Below are positions 24,801 to 36,728 of a stretch of 64,000 nt of DNA, in pieces. A program made the position numbers and the translations under genes. Source of the DNA: Hemerocallis citrina (lineage: Eukaryota > Streptophyta > Magnoliopsida > Asparagales > Asphodelaceae); the NCBI GenBank assembly GCA_017893485.1, contig CM030361.1, positions 307,611,224 to 307,675,223 of the forward strand, in the 5' to 3' direction. The notes beneath the pieces were generated by a model that was not told the DNA's origin, made no database searches, and saw nothing but the letters and a program-made list of their open reading frames with translations. Numbering within the stretch: position 1 is the first letter of the stretch; each line of letters starts with the position of its first letter.

Positions 24801-25020
24801 AGTATCGTCGAACATTCTCTCTTTCTTTAAAATCGTACTCATAAATATTTTTTCTTAAAGCAGGATCAGACGGATACTCTTCTTCTACATTGCAAGTAGG
24901 TGGGGGCTGGACAACGGGCTGTTGTGGGGATGGGGGTGGCCTCGGTGGGGGCTCTTGGCTTCTTGAAGCAGCTTGTTCTTGAGAGTTTTTAAAAAACTTG
25001 AATAGTGTAGTATTTTTCAT
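21810..25020 (-). pseudogene. hAT transposase (TTF zinc finger, DUF4371, hAT dimerisation), broken
   Basis: From the ATG at 25020 the protein has a Pro-rich N-terminus, a TTF-type zinc finger (FPRRYCANEKHRFQ, WLEYSITTDVVYCLYCYLF), a DUF4371/RNase-H-like core (ILVDEARNIS and GQGYDGASNMRG, carrying likely catalytic acidic residues), and a C-terminal hAT dimerisation domain (YPLVYLLLKLALLLPVATAT, then VERVFSAM) ending at 21810. Family members are about 750-800 aa. Breaks: TGA at about 23623-25, an inserted solo LTR (22728-23516), TAA at about 22606 before ALQRKDQDI, and a frameshift near 22450. The frame resumes cleanly on both sides of the LTR, so it was one gene. Confidence 0.88.
22728..23516 (+). 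mobile_element. Solo LTR inside the hAT transposase (LTR B)
   Basis: 789 bp, from TGTGGTGGGGTAAAAATGGC to AATAAACCGCATCA. The near-TSD is CCTTT (22723-22727) against CCGTT (23517-23521). It contains a TATA box (CTCTATAAATAC at about 23183). It is the same LTR family as LTR A and G1. Confidence 0.8.
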
Positions 25021-27059
25021 CTGAAATTATATCTAATTCCAACAAATCAATATCCCTAAAAGGCTAGTAATGGGGACTCAATTCATTCAAATTTTAAACT
25101 TGTCTAAGGTATGTAGCAGCCAACCACGTATTCATATAAAAGCATAAATAGATAAACGAAAGTACTCAATTATCTGAAATCAATGTCTTTGTCTCCTCTT
25201 CTTCTCTAACTTTAAGTACTCAGTGCCTACGTGTATTTGAGGCCACAATCCTAAAAGCATCGGTTAATAGTTTGAAGTGATCAAGATCTATATCAGATAA
25301 AAGATGGATTGGTTTTCATTAATAATAGCTAGTCCCTGAGATGAATGCATGTTACTAGCACCAGATTTTGGCTTGCTGCATGATCCCCACAATCTGTTCA
25401 ACAAGCTGAGAAATTTACCAAGATCAATTCATACTCATCCAGAGGATGGAACACCTTGTCGGCAATCATATTTGGTGGAGGCTTCAGGTTCACCAAACCA
25501 GGGAACCTAAATAGTAGACTAGAGCATTACCAGTTCATACAATTAATATAGTTTCTGCATTTTTAACTAGGTTTATATTGGTTTTGGAATCATTCTAGTT
25601 GCTCATGTAATATCAGAATGCTTATAGATCATGATGATCCTCATACCTCAGTTGATAATATTCTACCCATTTTCATGGTCTACTTGATTCTTCTTTCGGA
25701 TTTGGGAAGTTTCTCCCCTAAATTTCAATTGGTGAGTTGGTCAACTTTATGTTAATTAAAGGACCTTAGGTTAATTCCACCAAAGTATCACTTTTGTGGC
25801 TAATAACTCCAAGACTATCCTTCAATTCTCTGAATTATTGCAGAGAAGTATTCTTACTCTATGGAGCAAGATGTCATCCTCAGTAAATGCGCATCCTAGC
25901 CAACTAAACTAGTTTACTATTCTGTTAGAATGAAATAATATAAATTTCTCAATACACTCTGGTAAGTTGCAACAAAAGTAAAGATCAGAACCAGAAAGGG
26001 AAGAGCAAAGGAAAGGGGGAAAGGAGATTGAACATGAAAAATACACATCTTGGACAGAAACAGAAAGTCCGAAAATACCTAAATTATTAGCAGACCGTCT
26101 ACATGATAAAACCTGACAAATATATGTTCTGCCTTCCAGGATTATGAGGAGGGAAGCATATCTATCTCAAAATGTAAATCTTGAGATGGGAATCACCAGA
26201 AAGGGTAAGCATAAATAGAAAGAGCCTCAGTGCAATACACTACATGGTCTCAATGTTCTTGTTAAGATGGTATCTTCACTAATTCACCTAACAATCTAAC
26301 ATGTCATGTTCATGTGTTTTATGTGTCCTGTCAAAGTTCCAATTTCTTGAATTCTAACTCTCAGGTTGATGGTTTATCCAACGAAATTAGATTAAAACAT
26401 GATCAGAGCTGAAGTGTCACAACCTCATCCACTCTTAGGAGTTAGGATTGGATAATTATCTTCATAAAAAGTATATAAGCAAGCTTTATTTCCAGACCTT
26501 CGTTAAATGTAAGCATAGCATCAAACAAGTGGTGTGCATAGCATAGCATCAAACAAGTGGCGTGCATAGCATCAAACAAGCATAGCATCAAACAAGTTAA
26601 AAGGATAATTGGCTTGAATAAGGCATTTCATCAAACAAGTGGTGTGCATTTTCAACAACTTAGAACCATTAAAAATAAATCAGTAGTTAAACCTTCTCTA
26701 TTTCCAACTTCAATCATCAGTATTCAGTGCATAGAAAGAGTAAAAACTAATGGTTAGAACTTAGAATTAGTTACCCACTTTGTGTTTGTTGTTTGATCTC
26801 TTTCTTACTCCTCTCGAGCTCCTCTCAGGTTCTCCGAATCTCCTTTGAATTTGCAATGGGCTTTGTAAATTGAATTCAAAAGAGGAAAAGAGAAAGAGAA
26901 TGAAGGTCTGATCTTGTGATGTAATAGGAAAGGAAGAGGAAGATTGGAAGAGTCTGTCATGAGAAGAAGAAGAGGAAAGGAAGAAAGATTGAGAGACTAA
27001 ACTAAATGGGTTGGAATTTTACACATAAACCCTTATTAAATTTTTTTTTACTAATTTTT
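25021..27059. other. Gene-free region left of G3
   Basis: Mostly unremarkable AT-rich sequence. A short tandem repeat of GCATAGCATCAAACAAG units lies at 26513-26645. At 26800-27000 the minus strand reads like a GA-rich 5' leader and may belong to the hAT gene. No conserved ORF was found. Confidence 0.45.
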
Positions 27060-27341
27060 TTTAAAAAAAATTTTACGTGGCGAAGCTCGGCATGTATCGT
27101 GAGAAAGGCACAAGCTTTCTCACAAGCTTGGACGCCCGATGCTCGGCATGTATCTCGGGTAAGGCACCAGCTTTCCCACAAGTATGGACCCCCGACGCTC
27201 ATCCTCTACATCAAGCAAGGTACCATATTAACCGCAAGACAGAAAAGGAGCCAAGACAAGAAAATCTTCTTCTCATATTATTTCACCAAAGGAAGTTGCA
27301 TCGTTACAAAGAGAAATGAGAATACATTGGTAAAACCTATT

Positions 27342-27893
27342 CTAAGGCTCCCGTGTCGGAACCACAGGGTCAAAACAAACGAGCTCTAGTCCGGTCGACC
27401 GAGTCGGCTCCTTCGCAGGGTCTCCTGGTCTCGCCAAGGTGGACAAACTAGAGATGGAACTCTGTGCATCACATGGCCTTGCCGGACCAATCATCGGGGT
27501 CGGTGAGGAAGCACCATCAGGAGGGCAGGGGCAAGTGAATGAAACAGACCGGGACCCAGACATCCCGAGCATTATCTTGTATCGCTGAACCTCTAATTCC
27601 TTCTTTACTATAACCTCTCAAAAGAAGGATTCAGATGAAGGCTGCTGGGCAGAGGTACTAGCCATCGAAAACGGAGCTCTAGTGGGGTCTAGGTCATGGT
27701 CGGATAACAACTTCTTGAACCGCGTCAGCTCTACGCTGAGCCCCTTGGACTTGTCCATAAAGTACTTAACGGTGGCCTCACGGTCGCGAGCCTCCTTACG
27801 GTATCGAGCCAAAGCAAACTCCATCGCCGAGATCCTACCTTTCAATTGGTTCGCCTTAGAGCCACATAGGTCCTCCGTTGGGGTCACTGTCAT
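27342..27893 (-). pseudogene. G3 second antisense ORF (coiled-coil), broken
   Basis: A short predicted coiled-coil protein begins MTVTPTEDLCGSKANQLKGR and includes ALARYRKEARDREATVKYFM. A TGA at about 27610 separates it from the continuation, EVIVKKELEVQRYKIMLG. The same arrangement is seen in G2 at 62300-62885 (LMRYRKEARDK, EVIVEKELEI, MLGVGGSR). Similarity between two separate elements shows it was a real coding unit. Function unknown. It lies downstream of the main antisense gene and is separated from it by a 3'UTR-like stretch. Confidence 0.6.
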
Positions 27894-28078
27894 CTACCAA
27901 AGGATAGAGAAATATCACTCTGAGCCAAAAATGCTTGGCTAAAAAAAAAATCAAGCTAGAAATTCATCAAGTCAAGAGGTTCAGCCAAAAATGCTTTTCA
28001 TTGCTCACAAATATAATTTTACAAAAGGTGTGGTGGCCAGTCCTCTTTAGGCTATTACAAAAAAAAGGACAATGATGA

Positions 28079-30275
28079 CTACTTCTGGCCAACCTCTTCC
28101 TCGGCTTGCTTCTCAGGGTAGGGCTCATCATTCGCATCGTCGTCTCCACCCCCGGGGGTCAGCAGGAGCTCAGGCATGACCAGGTCATAGTGAAAGCTGC
28201 TCAGGTCCAACTCCGGATGAAAGTGCTTGACATGCCGGATCGTCCTGGCATAGACCAAATCCTGGGCCTCGATCACTTTGTCCATCCCGGTCATCATTAT
28301 CCCCTCCACACGCGCATTGCCCTCCTTCCTCAGGTCGACCATCCTCCTCATATAGGCGTCCTCTTGGTTCGCCAATTCTGCTCGAAGAGCCTGGATCTGG
28401 CCCTCGAGGTCCGTCTTCTCCATCTTGAGGTCTTTCGCTTCCTGCTCCCAACGCTGGGTATTCCTCCTCTCGTTCACCACCTCTTTCGTGTGCAGCTTCA
28501 TTAGCTGGGCACCATCCACGCAGGCCTGCAACCGAGGAAGACAGACTTAGAAAATAAGCCAAAGGTGTGAATACAACTAACTACCACATTACCTGCAAGC
28601 TGGCCAGGTCCCGCTTCATGTACGAGGACTCGACAGTGTCGCACTCCCGAGCCTTCTGGTATCAGGGCGGAGCGATCTTCTCAACCATCTCAATGGTCAC
28701 CGGCCCATCCGATATAGTATCCCCAATCTTAACAGCCCTGTTCGGCGCCCAGGGCTGAAGTCCTGCCTTGCAAACGATCTGGTCAGCCGTCGGAGCTAGT
28801 GGGGGAAGTCCAGCCTTCACGACCGTGGCAACCTTCTGGCTACTGGTGCTGGGGCCCGACTATGAGCTCTTATGTTTCTTTGGTGCCGGGAGAAGGGTCT
28901 CCTCTGCAACCCCCTCGGTAGGGGTTCTCCCATGTTTCTTGTGACGGGATCGGTCGGCCTTCTCGACCATCTGTTTCTTCAGCAAAGCCCTCCTCGCCGC
29001 AATCGCATCATCATCCATGTCTACAGAAAAGAAAATCGCGTAAGACGAGCGAAAATACTGGAAAGGAAACTAGATAAAAAACATACTGATAGGAGTAGGG
29101 CTCAGTCCGATTCGAGCCAAGTGCCTCTCTGTCACATTAGGCTAACTGATGCTGTTGCCCGAACATATCTTCTCAATGTCCGCCCACTCCTCGGCCATCA
29201 GGTCCAACTTACGAGGACCCTTCAGATTAGGCTTGTAGAACTTCCAAGCCGTGGGTATCACCCATAGGGTCAGATTCCGCACAAATACTTCTCCTTTCAC
29301 CCTTTGATAGAGTCCGGGTGCCCGTGCATGACCCTTCTCTTTCGTCTTGACGTAATATAGTAAATCCCCTCATATTTGCCGGATGAGCTGAGGTCGAGGA
29401 TCGCCCGAAAGTACTTTAGTTTCGGGCAGATCCCCTGCTCATCGCAGAGTAACAGGAAGCACAACTTCCAGGAATTAGGCCCGTACTGCATGGAGCTAAG
29501 GGATGCCCAGTTCAAAACTCCCTTAATGAAGGGGTGGAGTGGCAGCCGCAAACCGGAGCAAAAGGCATCAACGGGGAACATGCAGAAGTGGAGCGTCAGT
29601 CTGTCCATAGGACGGATCCCGGGGCTGGGGATCAGCAGCTCATACTCCTCACCGATGAAGTAACTCGCTCGGATGGCGGGAAGGTCGTTCGCTGTAAGGA
29701 CGGTCGGCATCCTATCCATAGCGTTTTTTTGCCTACCGGGCGAGGAAGCCTCCACGTCCTTATCGACTCCTCCCCTGTACCGGCTCCTTGACATCATCCG
29801 GATACATTCAGATAGAGCGCGGTTGGACCTGAAACGAGACCTCATGGTTAACCGAAGGTGCCTCCCCATCCGGGCTATCCGGATAAACCCACTTCTTCTT
29901 CTTACGTCGAACTCGTGGACCTTTCAGGGGGGACGGTGCAGCCAAAGGGCCCAAGTCGGCATCCTCGGACGAGTTCTTTTCCCCGCCATGTTCACCCTCC
30001 TCGGCAGGCTCTTCCTCATTCACTCTGACCTCTTCTTCCACCTCTTCCTTGGCCACTACGATCTGTTCTCCGACCACCTTAACCTCATACTCGCCTTCGA
30101 CGAAGGGATCATCGGGTTCTCGAGTCACTCGACTCTACCATAAAGGGTCTTCTACTATGTATAGGCACGACATTGTAGACCTTTGTCTCTGACTCCCATG
30201 ACGTAGAATCGAAGGCACGAGGACCCTCGTCCTGACCCGCATAGTGGCGGACGAACCAGACTGAGCTCGTGACAT
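28079..30275 (-). pseudogene. G3 antisense gene (putative gypsy-type transposon domain), broken
   Basis: This is the homologue of the intact G1 gene at 36729-39002. It starts MSRAQSGSSA at 30275, frameshifts soon after, and resumes as WESETKVYN ... RRPFMVESSDS. A central domain (29700-29297) reads YELLIPSPGIRPMDRLTLHF, FCSGLRLPLHPFIKGVLNWA, MQYGPNSWK and YYITSRRKRRV. Next come an alternative middle exon (about 29020-28590) with stop codons, and a coiled-coil last exon entered at a clear acceptor (TTGCAG|GCCTGC at about 28526) and ending at 28079. At least three frame breaks are visible. The intron positions match G1. Confidence 0.75.
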
Positions 30276-30607
30276 ACCGAAAAATAAAACTGACTAACTT
30301 GATTCGAAGAACGGTGAAGGATATCGAAAAATTCGCCGTCGGTGACTGAAATGTAATGGAGGAAGATTTGGGAACTTAAGAGGAGAAAGCAAATGCGAGA
30401 AGTGAGGGAGGGGTGGAGGATATTGTAACCCCCATTCCCGCAAATATGTATTTTCTGTATTTCGATATTATAAATTCATTATTTGTTAAAATCGTTTTGG
30501 ATTTATATTGAAGTGTTTTTCTAATCGAAAATGTATTCATTTCGAATAAATATGTGTTTTGATCTTATTTTCTATATCTTATTGATTAACTATTTGTATT
30601 TGAGTCT

Positions 30608-30666
<59 letters not shown>

Positions 30667-30670
<4 letters not shown>

Positions 30671-31358
30671 AATGCTCAATTGAAAACGGGTTTGTTTTCA
30701 CGGGTTGGAAAACAGCGATATGAGCCATTGGATAGCTCTTTGTGATCAGCGGCTCAGATCGCTGCTGCCCATCACCTAAAAACACTTAAGTGGCGGAGGG
30801 TTAATTTGGGAATTTCGTCCCAAATAATTCTTCGCCTCTTTCGCTCTAAAAAAATGAATGAACCTAGGCCGTTGTTGGGAACAACAGCCTAGGTTTAAAA
30901 AATTTGAATCATATGCCGTTGTTTGGAACAACGGCCTTCATTCAATTTTTTATAACTTAGCAAATTTTGTTGTTTCAAATAACCAAGGCTATAAAATTAG
31001 GCCGTTATTGGGAAAAACCGCCTAGGTTATAAAAAATTGAATCATAGGCCGTTGTTTGGAACAACGGCCTATGATTCAATTTTTTATAACAACGGCCTAT
31101 GATTCAATTTTTTATAACCTAGGTCGTTGTTTCCAACAACGGCCTAGGTTCATTCAATTTTTTAGAGCGAAAGAGGCAAAGAGTTATTTGGGACAAAATT
31201 CCCAAATTAACCCTTCGCTGGTCAAGTGAAATGGGTGATGGGTGGGCTCGATCTGAGCCGCTGATCACGTTCAAGAGCGATCCAACGGCTCAGATCGCTG
31301 TTTTCCAACCCGTGAAAACTAGACCCGTATTTATCAAGAGCGATCAAAAGCATTTCCC
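30667..31358. mobile_element. Long inverted-repeat (foldback) MITE in a (TA)n tract
   Basis: The ends are GAGAAATGCT and AGCATTTCCC, within long imperfect arms (left about 30667-30990, right about 31080-31358). The arms share TTTTCACGGGTTGGAAAACA, ATCAGCGGCTCAGATCGCTG and GTTAATTTGGGAATTT-type blocks. The core repeats a palindromic AGGCCGTTGTT-GGAACAACGGCCT phrase several times. (TA)n lies on both sides (30612-30666 and 31359-31384). No ORF. Confidence 0.8.
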
Positions 31359-33603
31359 TATATATATATATATATATATATATATTGGGTTATTTTAATA
31401 AATTGTTAAACTCGAATATTATTTTATTGTATGATTTTTTTTTATAATTATAATAATTAATTCTGATTTCTTGATTATTCAATTAAATTTCATTTATCGA
31501 ATTATTTTATTTTCGTACTTGATCTAATTTTCGTGGTGAATTCCAATTTATTTTCCAGCCAATTTATATTCTTCTCAATTGTATTATTTATTTATCTATT
31601 TGGATTTAAATTCTTATTCATGAAACTCTTTGATCTTCTTGGTGAATTATTTTCTTGTTAATCCTATTTTTCTTTTTTTTGTTATGGGTATTTTTATATG
31701 AAACTTGTTGAATTTGATCTATCTCTTATTTGAACCCTAAAACCCATTTCTATTGTTCTTGACCCAAACCCACTATTATTAGATCCTAACCCTCTAACCC
31801 AATACCCTAATTGTACCTTATAAATACAACCCTAATGCAAACCCTAAAAATTGCACAATTTTGAAATCCTAGCCGTCTATTCACTCTCCTCTCTGTTTCT
31901 CTTTCCTCGTCATCATTTTCCCGCCTAATTTCTGAGCACCACTGCTTCTTCTCCGTTCTCTTCTCCGGCGAGCCCCCTATCTTCGGCGACCCCTTCCCCC
32001 ATCGCCCTCCGTCGTGCCACCCCCGTCGGCGCACCACCACATCCCCGAAACCCCCTCCTCCTCTGGTTCTCATCGACGGTAGACCAAGACCCATTTCCTG
32101 TTCATCTTCTCCACCCTCTCCCCCGACCTTCAGCTCCGGCCTCGCCCCTTGATGTCATGGCTGAGCTTTGCTGCTGTGGTGGCTGTCTCTTTTGCTGTTG
32201 CTGACTTGGTCTCTTTGTGCTATTTGGGTTCTTTTGTGCACGTAATTCGTATGTTCGTGAGTTCGTTGCTTCGGAATTCTTATCCCGTTATTCTTGGTAT
32301 TCAATTTCTTCGTTTATCAGGCAAGTTACCGTCCTCTTGAATTACTAATTGTATCAAATTCAAGTTTTGTTAAAATTCTTGCAAGTAGATCCTTTATTTA
32401 TCGTATTACCCATTGTTCATCTCTTCGTTGGGTCTATTGAGGGTTTACATGTGCTAACCCCAATATTCTTAACATCATGCCACGTTTGACTCTAAAGTTT
32501 GGATCTTCCATGAATGCATATAGAATTGATAATAGGGTTGTTCATATAATCGCCACACAAATAAACTATTGTAGAGACAATCGCTATGTTGTATGTTGTT
32601 TGCTCGTGGATGGTTGATTGATGATAAATTGATGTATGAGCATGTTCTAATTTTATTTATCATGTTTTGACACTCATCATGTTGATTACATAATTTATTG
32701 ATTAGAGAATCGATACACATATTGTTTAATTAATTTATTTCCATGAAAATACCCCCAAAACCCTATATATGCTTGCTGACCTGAATATTGACCGCTGTTT
32801 TCGAACCAGTAGACGACCTTAAAATGGAATACTTTCTGAATATGAATTGTAGACTTATCTTTCTAGTTTCCAGAACATCTTGAATTTTTGAATTCCGAGT
32901 TTTGTAGCAAAAGTTATACCCGTTTTACTACAGCTGTGTTTTTACTTTCAGATTTTCAGATTCTCGTACATTTCATGTTTAGACAGTAAAAAGGCTAATC
33001 AAATGATAAAATTTTGCCCTAAAAATTTCCAGATTCTTAGTTTACATGTTTAGAAATCTAATAAGTATTTTTAATGAATTTAATATTGAGTTTTTGCTGA
33101 TTCTAAAATTAAAACAACATGATATCGATATTCTGCCTGAACATAAAACCTATAAAGAACCATGTGTTTGACCTAGCTACTGTTGTCAGAATTTGAATTA
33201 TGCGTTGGAACCGTGTGGAAGTCTAGTTTCCATATTTTCTGACGGATTCAACTTTCGATTTCTGAGTCAGCGGAAAACTACATTTTTGTGCAGACTACGC
33301 TTGCTATCCAGAAATTTAGATTCCACTTTTTAATAGATTAATTATTCTTATATCGTACTATTGCATAAATTAATATATGTATGTTGCATTTCATGATCCT
33401 AGTGTCCTATTTTCATCATCCTAATTGCCCTACTTCATGTTACTACCTTATTGTCCCTCTTTTGTTACTATTGTTCATCTAATGTCCCTAGATTGCATAT
33501 TGGATTGTTGCATTGATAAAATAATTAACAAGTCGGGGTTTAAGGGTTGAATCAAGTAATGGAAAATATAGGATAAGTATTAGGATAAGGGGCTCGTGAT
33601 TCC

Positions 33604-34394
33604 TGATGCTGTTTATTTCTGAGGAACGTGTGGAAGCACCAGGTGTGAGTTCGAACTCAATTTGTATTGAAGGAGATTGCCGCTCGTCTGCCGACCTTCA
33701 GTTGACCTTCTGGGACCTACGATGAGCTCGGAAAGATGTTGAAGGTTGGGCTCGGATCGGAAGGGTCGGATCCGAGGTCTTGTGTACCTGCAGACGGCCT
33801 TGAAACACCGGGGTTTGTCCCGGTGGCGGACCCTCCGACGCTCTAGTCAGTCTCTGTGAGAGAGTAGCAATAACTAGGTATATTAAGTGGCAAAAGATTG
33901 ATTACCTCAAAAGGTGGGTGTGGGTCTAGTATTTATAGAGAATCCCAACCGGGTTTGGTTCCACTTGGGGGCCGGGTTTGGATCCGAAAGCCCATGGGCC
34001 TGACGTGGCAGAAGGCCCAGGGGGTTTAGGGCGGACGTGGCGATACCAGGAGTGGTATAGGGCTGACGTGGCGAAACCCTTGGCGGTATTTGGAGCTGAC
34101 GTGGCCCATCGTGAGCCTCCTGTGCCTCTGGGGGGAATCGGAGGGCCTAGGCTACGCCAGGTCATCCTTCTGCCCCGCCAGAGAGGGGGGACGGCCTGTG
34201 GGACTGCCCCGGATCGGACTCCGAGGGCTACTGAGGCTCGTCGGTACGAGGAGGCCAGTACCGTGAGGGCAAACACGAGGTTCGGCACCGACCCAGAAGT
34301 GGTCCGGAGCCGAACCAGGTTGTTATTTTTACTTTTCTGAGTAGGAATAGTATTGGGCCCTGGTTGGGCCTCAGGCCATTTTTACACTGTCACA
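33604..34394 (-). repeat. G1 3' LTR
   Basis: 791 bp; TGATGCTGTTTATTTCTGAG at one end and TTTTTACACTGTCACA at the other as read on the plus strand. It contains a minus-strand TATA box (CTATAAATAC at about 33938) and GACGTGGC repeats. About seven substitutions and one single-base indel separate it from the other LTR. Confidence 0.92.
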
Positions 34395-34412
34395 CAAGCC
34401 CCCCACTCCTGC
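34395..34412 (-). other. G1 polypurine tract
   Basis: On the minus strand AGGAGTGGGGGGCTTG lies immediately upstream of the 3' LTR. It is the primer site for plus-strand DNA synthesis. G2 and G3 have equivalents at the same place. Confidence 0.8.
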
Positions 34413-34564
34413 AGGGGGTGTGGGAGCTAGCCGTGGAGGAGTGTTTATGGTTGTAGAAAAAATGGGAGGGCGAATCCCAGGGCCTTCCTGGCGGTGCTGT
34501 CCTGAGGCTTTGACCGGACCTCGAGTTTGTCGAGGGTTTATGTGTCGACAAGGGTGATGGCGAG

Positions 34565-35510
34565 CAGTTGTTTCTTCCTGAGAAGAGTACCCGGGTGCCA
34601 GACCGGACCTTGAGCTGGCGAGGGATTATGGGCCGGTAAGGGTGAAGGCGGGCCGTTGTTTCTTCCTGAGAAGAGTACCCCGGTGCCAGACCGAACCTCG
34701 TGATGAGGGGGAATTATGGGTCGGTAAGGGTGATGACCAGCCGGTGGATCTTCCGAAGAAGAGTACCCAGGTGCCGGACCGGACCTCGAGCTGGCGAGGG
34801 ATTACGGGTCGGTGAGGGTGAAGGCGAGCCGTTGTTTCTTCCTGAGAAGAGTACCCTGGTGCCAGACCGAACCTCGAGATGAGGGGGAATTATGGGCTGG
34901 TAAGGGTGATAGCCAGCCAGTGGATCTTCCGAAGAAGAGTACCCAGGTGCCAGACCGGACCTCGAGCTGGCGAGGGATTACGGGTCGGTGAGGGTGAAGG
35001 TGAGCCGTTGTTTCTTCCTGAGAAGAGTACCCTGGTGCCAAACCGAACCTCGAGACGAGGGGGAATTATGGGCTGGTAAGGGTGATGGCCAGCCGGTGGA
35101 TCTTCCGAAGAAGAGTACCCAGGTGCCAGACCGGACCTCGAGCTGGCGAGGGATTACGGGTCGGTGAGGGTGAAGGCGAGCCGTTGTTTCTTCCTGAGAA
35201 GAGTACCCTGGTGCCAAACCGAACCTCGAGACGAGGGGGAATTATGGGCTGGTAAGGGTGATGGCCAGCCGGTGGATCTTCCGAAGAAGAGTACCCAGGT
35301 GCCAGACCGGACCTCGAGCTGGCGAGGGATTATGGGTCGGTGAGGGTGAAGGTGAGCTGTTGTTTCTTCCTGAGAAGAGTACCCTGGTGCCAGACCGGAC
35401 CCCGAGATGAGGGGGAGTTACGGGCTGGTAAGGGTGATGGCCAGCCCATGGATCCTCCGACGAGGGGTGCCCAGGTGCCAGACCGGACCTCGAGCTGGTG
35501 AGGGGATCAT
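34565..35510. repeat. G1 tandem array, about 176-bp dimeric unit
   Basis: About eleven half-units of roughly 88 bp each carry AAGAGTACCC (for example at 34759, 34848, 34935 and 35023). They alternate in two versions, so the true period is about 176 bp. Later units are nearly identical. The array sits between the 3' LTR and the antisense gene. Confidence 0.88.
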
Positions 35511-36570
35511 AGGTCGGGCCGTTAGGGGGCGAACCGTTGTGCCTTGGGGTTGTTTGAGTAGGGTAGTCCTTTGTTTTTGCGGAGCATTTGGGGGCGCCTT
35601 GGGACCTGTGCAAGATTCCCATTTCCTAGGTGCGTTAATGGCGCCGCCTAATAACTGTATGGCGCATGGTCTTCCGTCGTTTGGTTTTCCCCATATCATA
35701 AAGGCCGGCCCCTGGGGGGAGGCTATAAGTACCCCCCTCCCTCTTTCTCGTTGTGGTTCAGATCAAAGCAAAAGGTGGTATGCTTGGCCCTTAAAGGTGT
35801 CTGCTTCGGCGGACGCCTGTTTTTTGATAATTCTTACCCCCGGTTTTGTTGGAGAGGTAGTTTCTTTGTCGCCCGATCTTCTCTTGGATCTGATGGCCCT
35901 GATGTGGCGGCCAGATCCAGGGGGGATCCGGGCGAGAGGGATAACGACCGAACTTCGAAGGGTGAGCAGTCTGCAACTGTGGAGGTTCTATCCTTCCGAG
36001 AGGGATGAAGGGCGTTCCGGGCCGGTTGTTTGCAACTGCGAAGGTTCCGTTGCTGGAGTAGGCTGGGCCTTTGCAGTTGCATCAACTGGCTCGGAATGGA
36101 GCACTTCTTTCGGCCTTCGGGTGTTGATCTGCTTTTGACCGGGGTGCTTGCCGAGGGGGGCGTCTTGAAGCTTTGGGCCCCGGGTAGATGAGTAGTTCTC
36201 CGATTGGAGGCTGACTATTCTGTGTCCCAATAGGGCTCCAGGTTGAGGCGGTTTCTGTCTCACCCGGGAACAGTTCGGGTCTTCGGCCGATGACGCTGTA
36301 AGCCCCGAGCTGCTCACGGGTGAAAGGGGAACCGACCCAGTCTCGGAGCCCGGGGCGTCTGTCTGAGGACGGCGCCTTAAATCTTAAAAATAAAAATGTT
36401 CCCTCCTCCGAATGCTTCTTCCGCGCTGGCCTCCTTGACTGGCTGCCAGCCTGTCAATGGATGATGTCAGCGTCGCACGTTTCGAGGATGTGGCGCGAAT
36501 TCTTAGGCGGCAGTTGCATGTTGGATAGGTGAACAGTACTCGCGGGAATCGAGGAGTCGCTTCTATCTCC

Positions 36571-36580
36571 TATAAATAGT
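36571..36580 (+). promoter_or_regulatory. TATA box for the G1 antisense gene
   Basis: TCTCCTATAAATAGTCCCCC lies about 155 bp upstream of the antisense gene's ATG. It is followed by a CT-rich leader (CCCTCTCCCC, then CTTTCTTTTTC), typical of a plant pol II start region. Confidence 0.6.
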
Positions 36581-36728
36581 CCCCCCTCTCCCCTATTTGT
36601 CCACTCCTTTCTTTTTCAAAATAAAATTTTTCAACACTTCAGCGCTCATCTTCGCGTCTTGCTGTACCAGACTTGCCCTTCCGAAGTAACCCCAGGTGAG
36701 TTAGCAAGTCTACTTAGTCTAGGCATAG

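Larger units (their letters stand above)
21686..25020 (-). mobile_element. hAT (TTF/ZMYM1-like) DNA transposon
   Basis: The 3' end of the minus-strand element is marked by CAGTGGCGTAGCCAGAATTT at 21686, the typical terminus of this plant hAT group. The transposase gene fills 21810-25020. I did not find the matching inverted end on the right. The AT-rich and GAGA-rich sequence up to about 27 kb may be its 5' leader, cut off by gypsy element G3. A solo LTR (22728-23516) interrupts it. Confidence 0.75.

Noticed and set aside
29297..29869. A functional cellular transposase gene
   Set aside because: The name of the matching domain family is historical. The unit is a broken copy of a gypsy-borne antisense gene.
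33926..34340. 120-aa ORFs on both strands of each G1 LTR, also at 42129-42543
   Set aside because: They are identical in the two LTRs because the LTRs are identical. They match no protein I know and overlap U3/TATA sequence.
34700..35217. Series of similar 60-80 aa ORFs
   Set aside because: They come from the 176-bp tandem array read in several frames.
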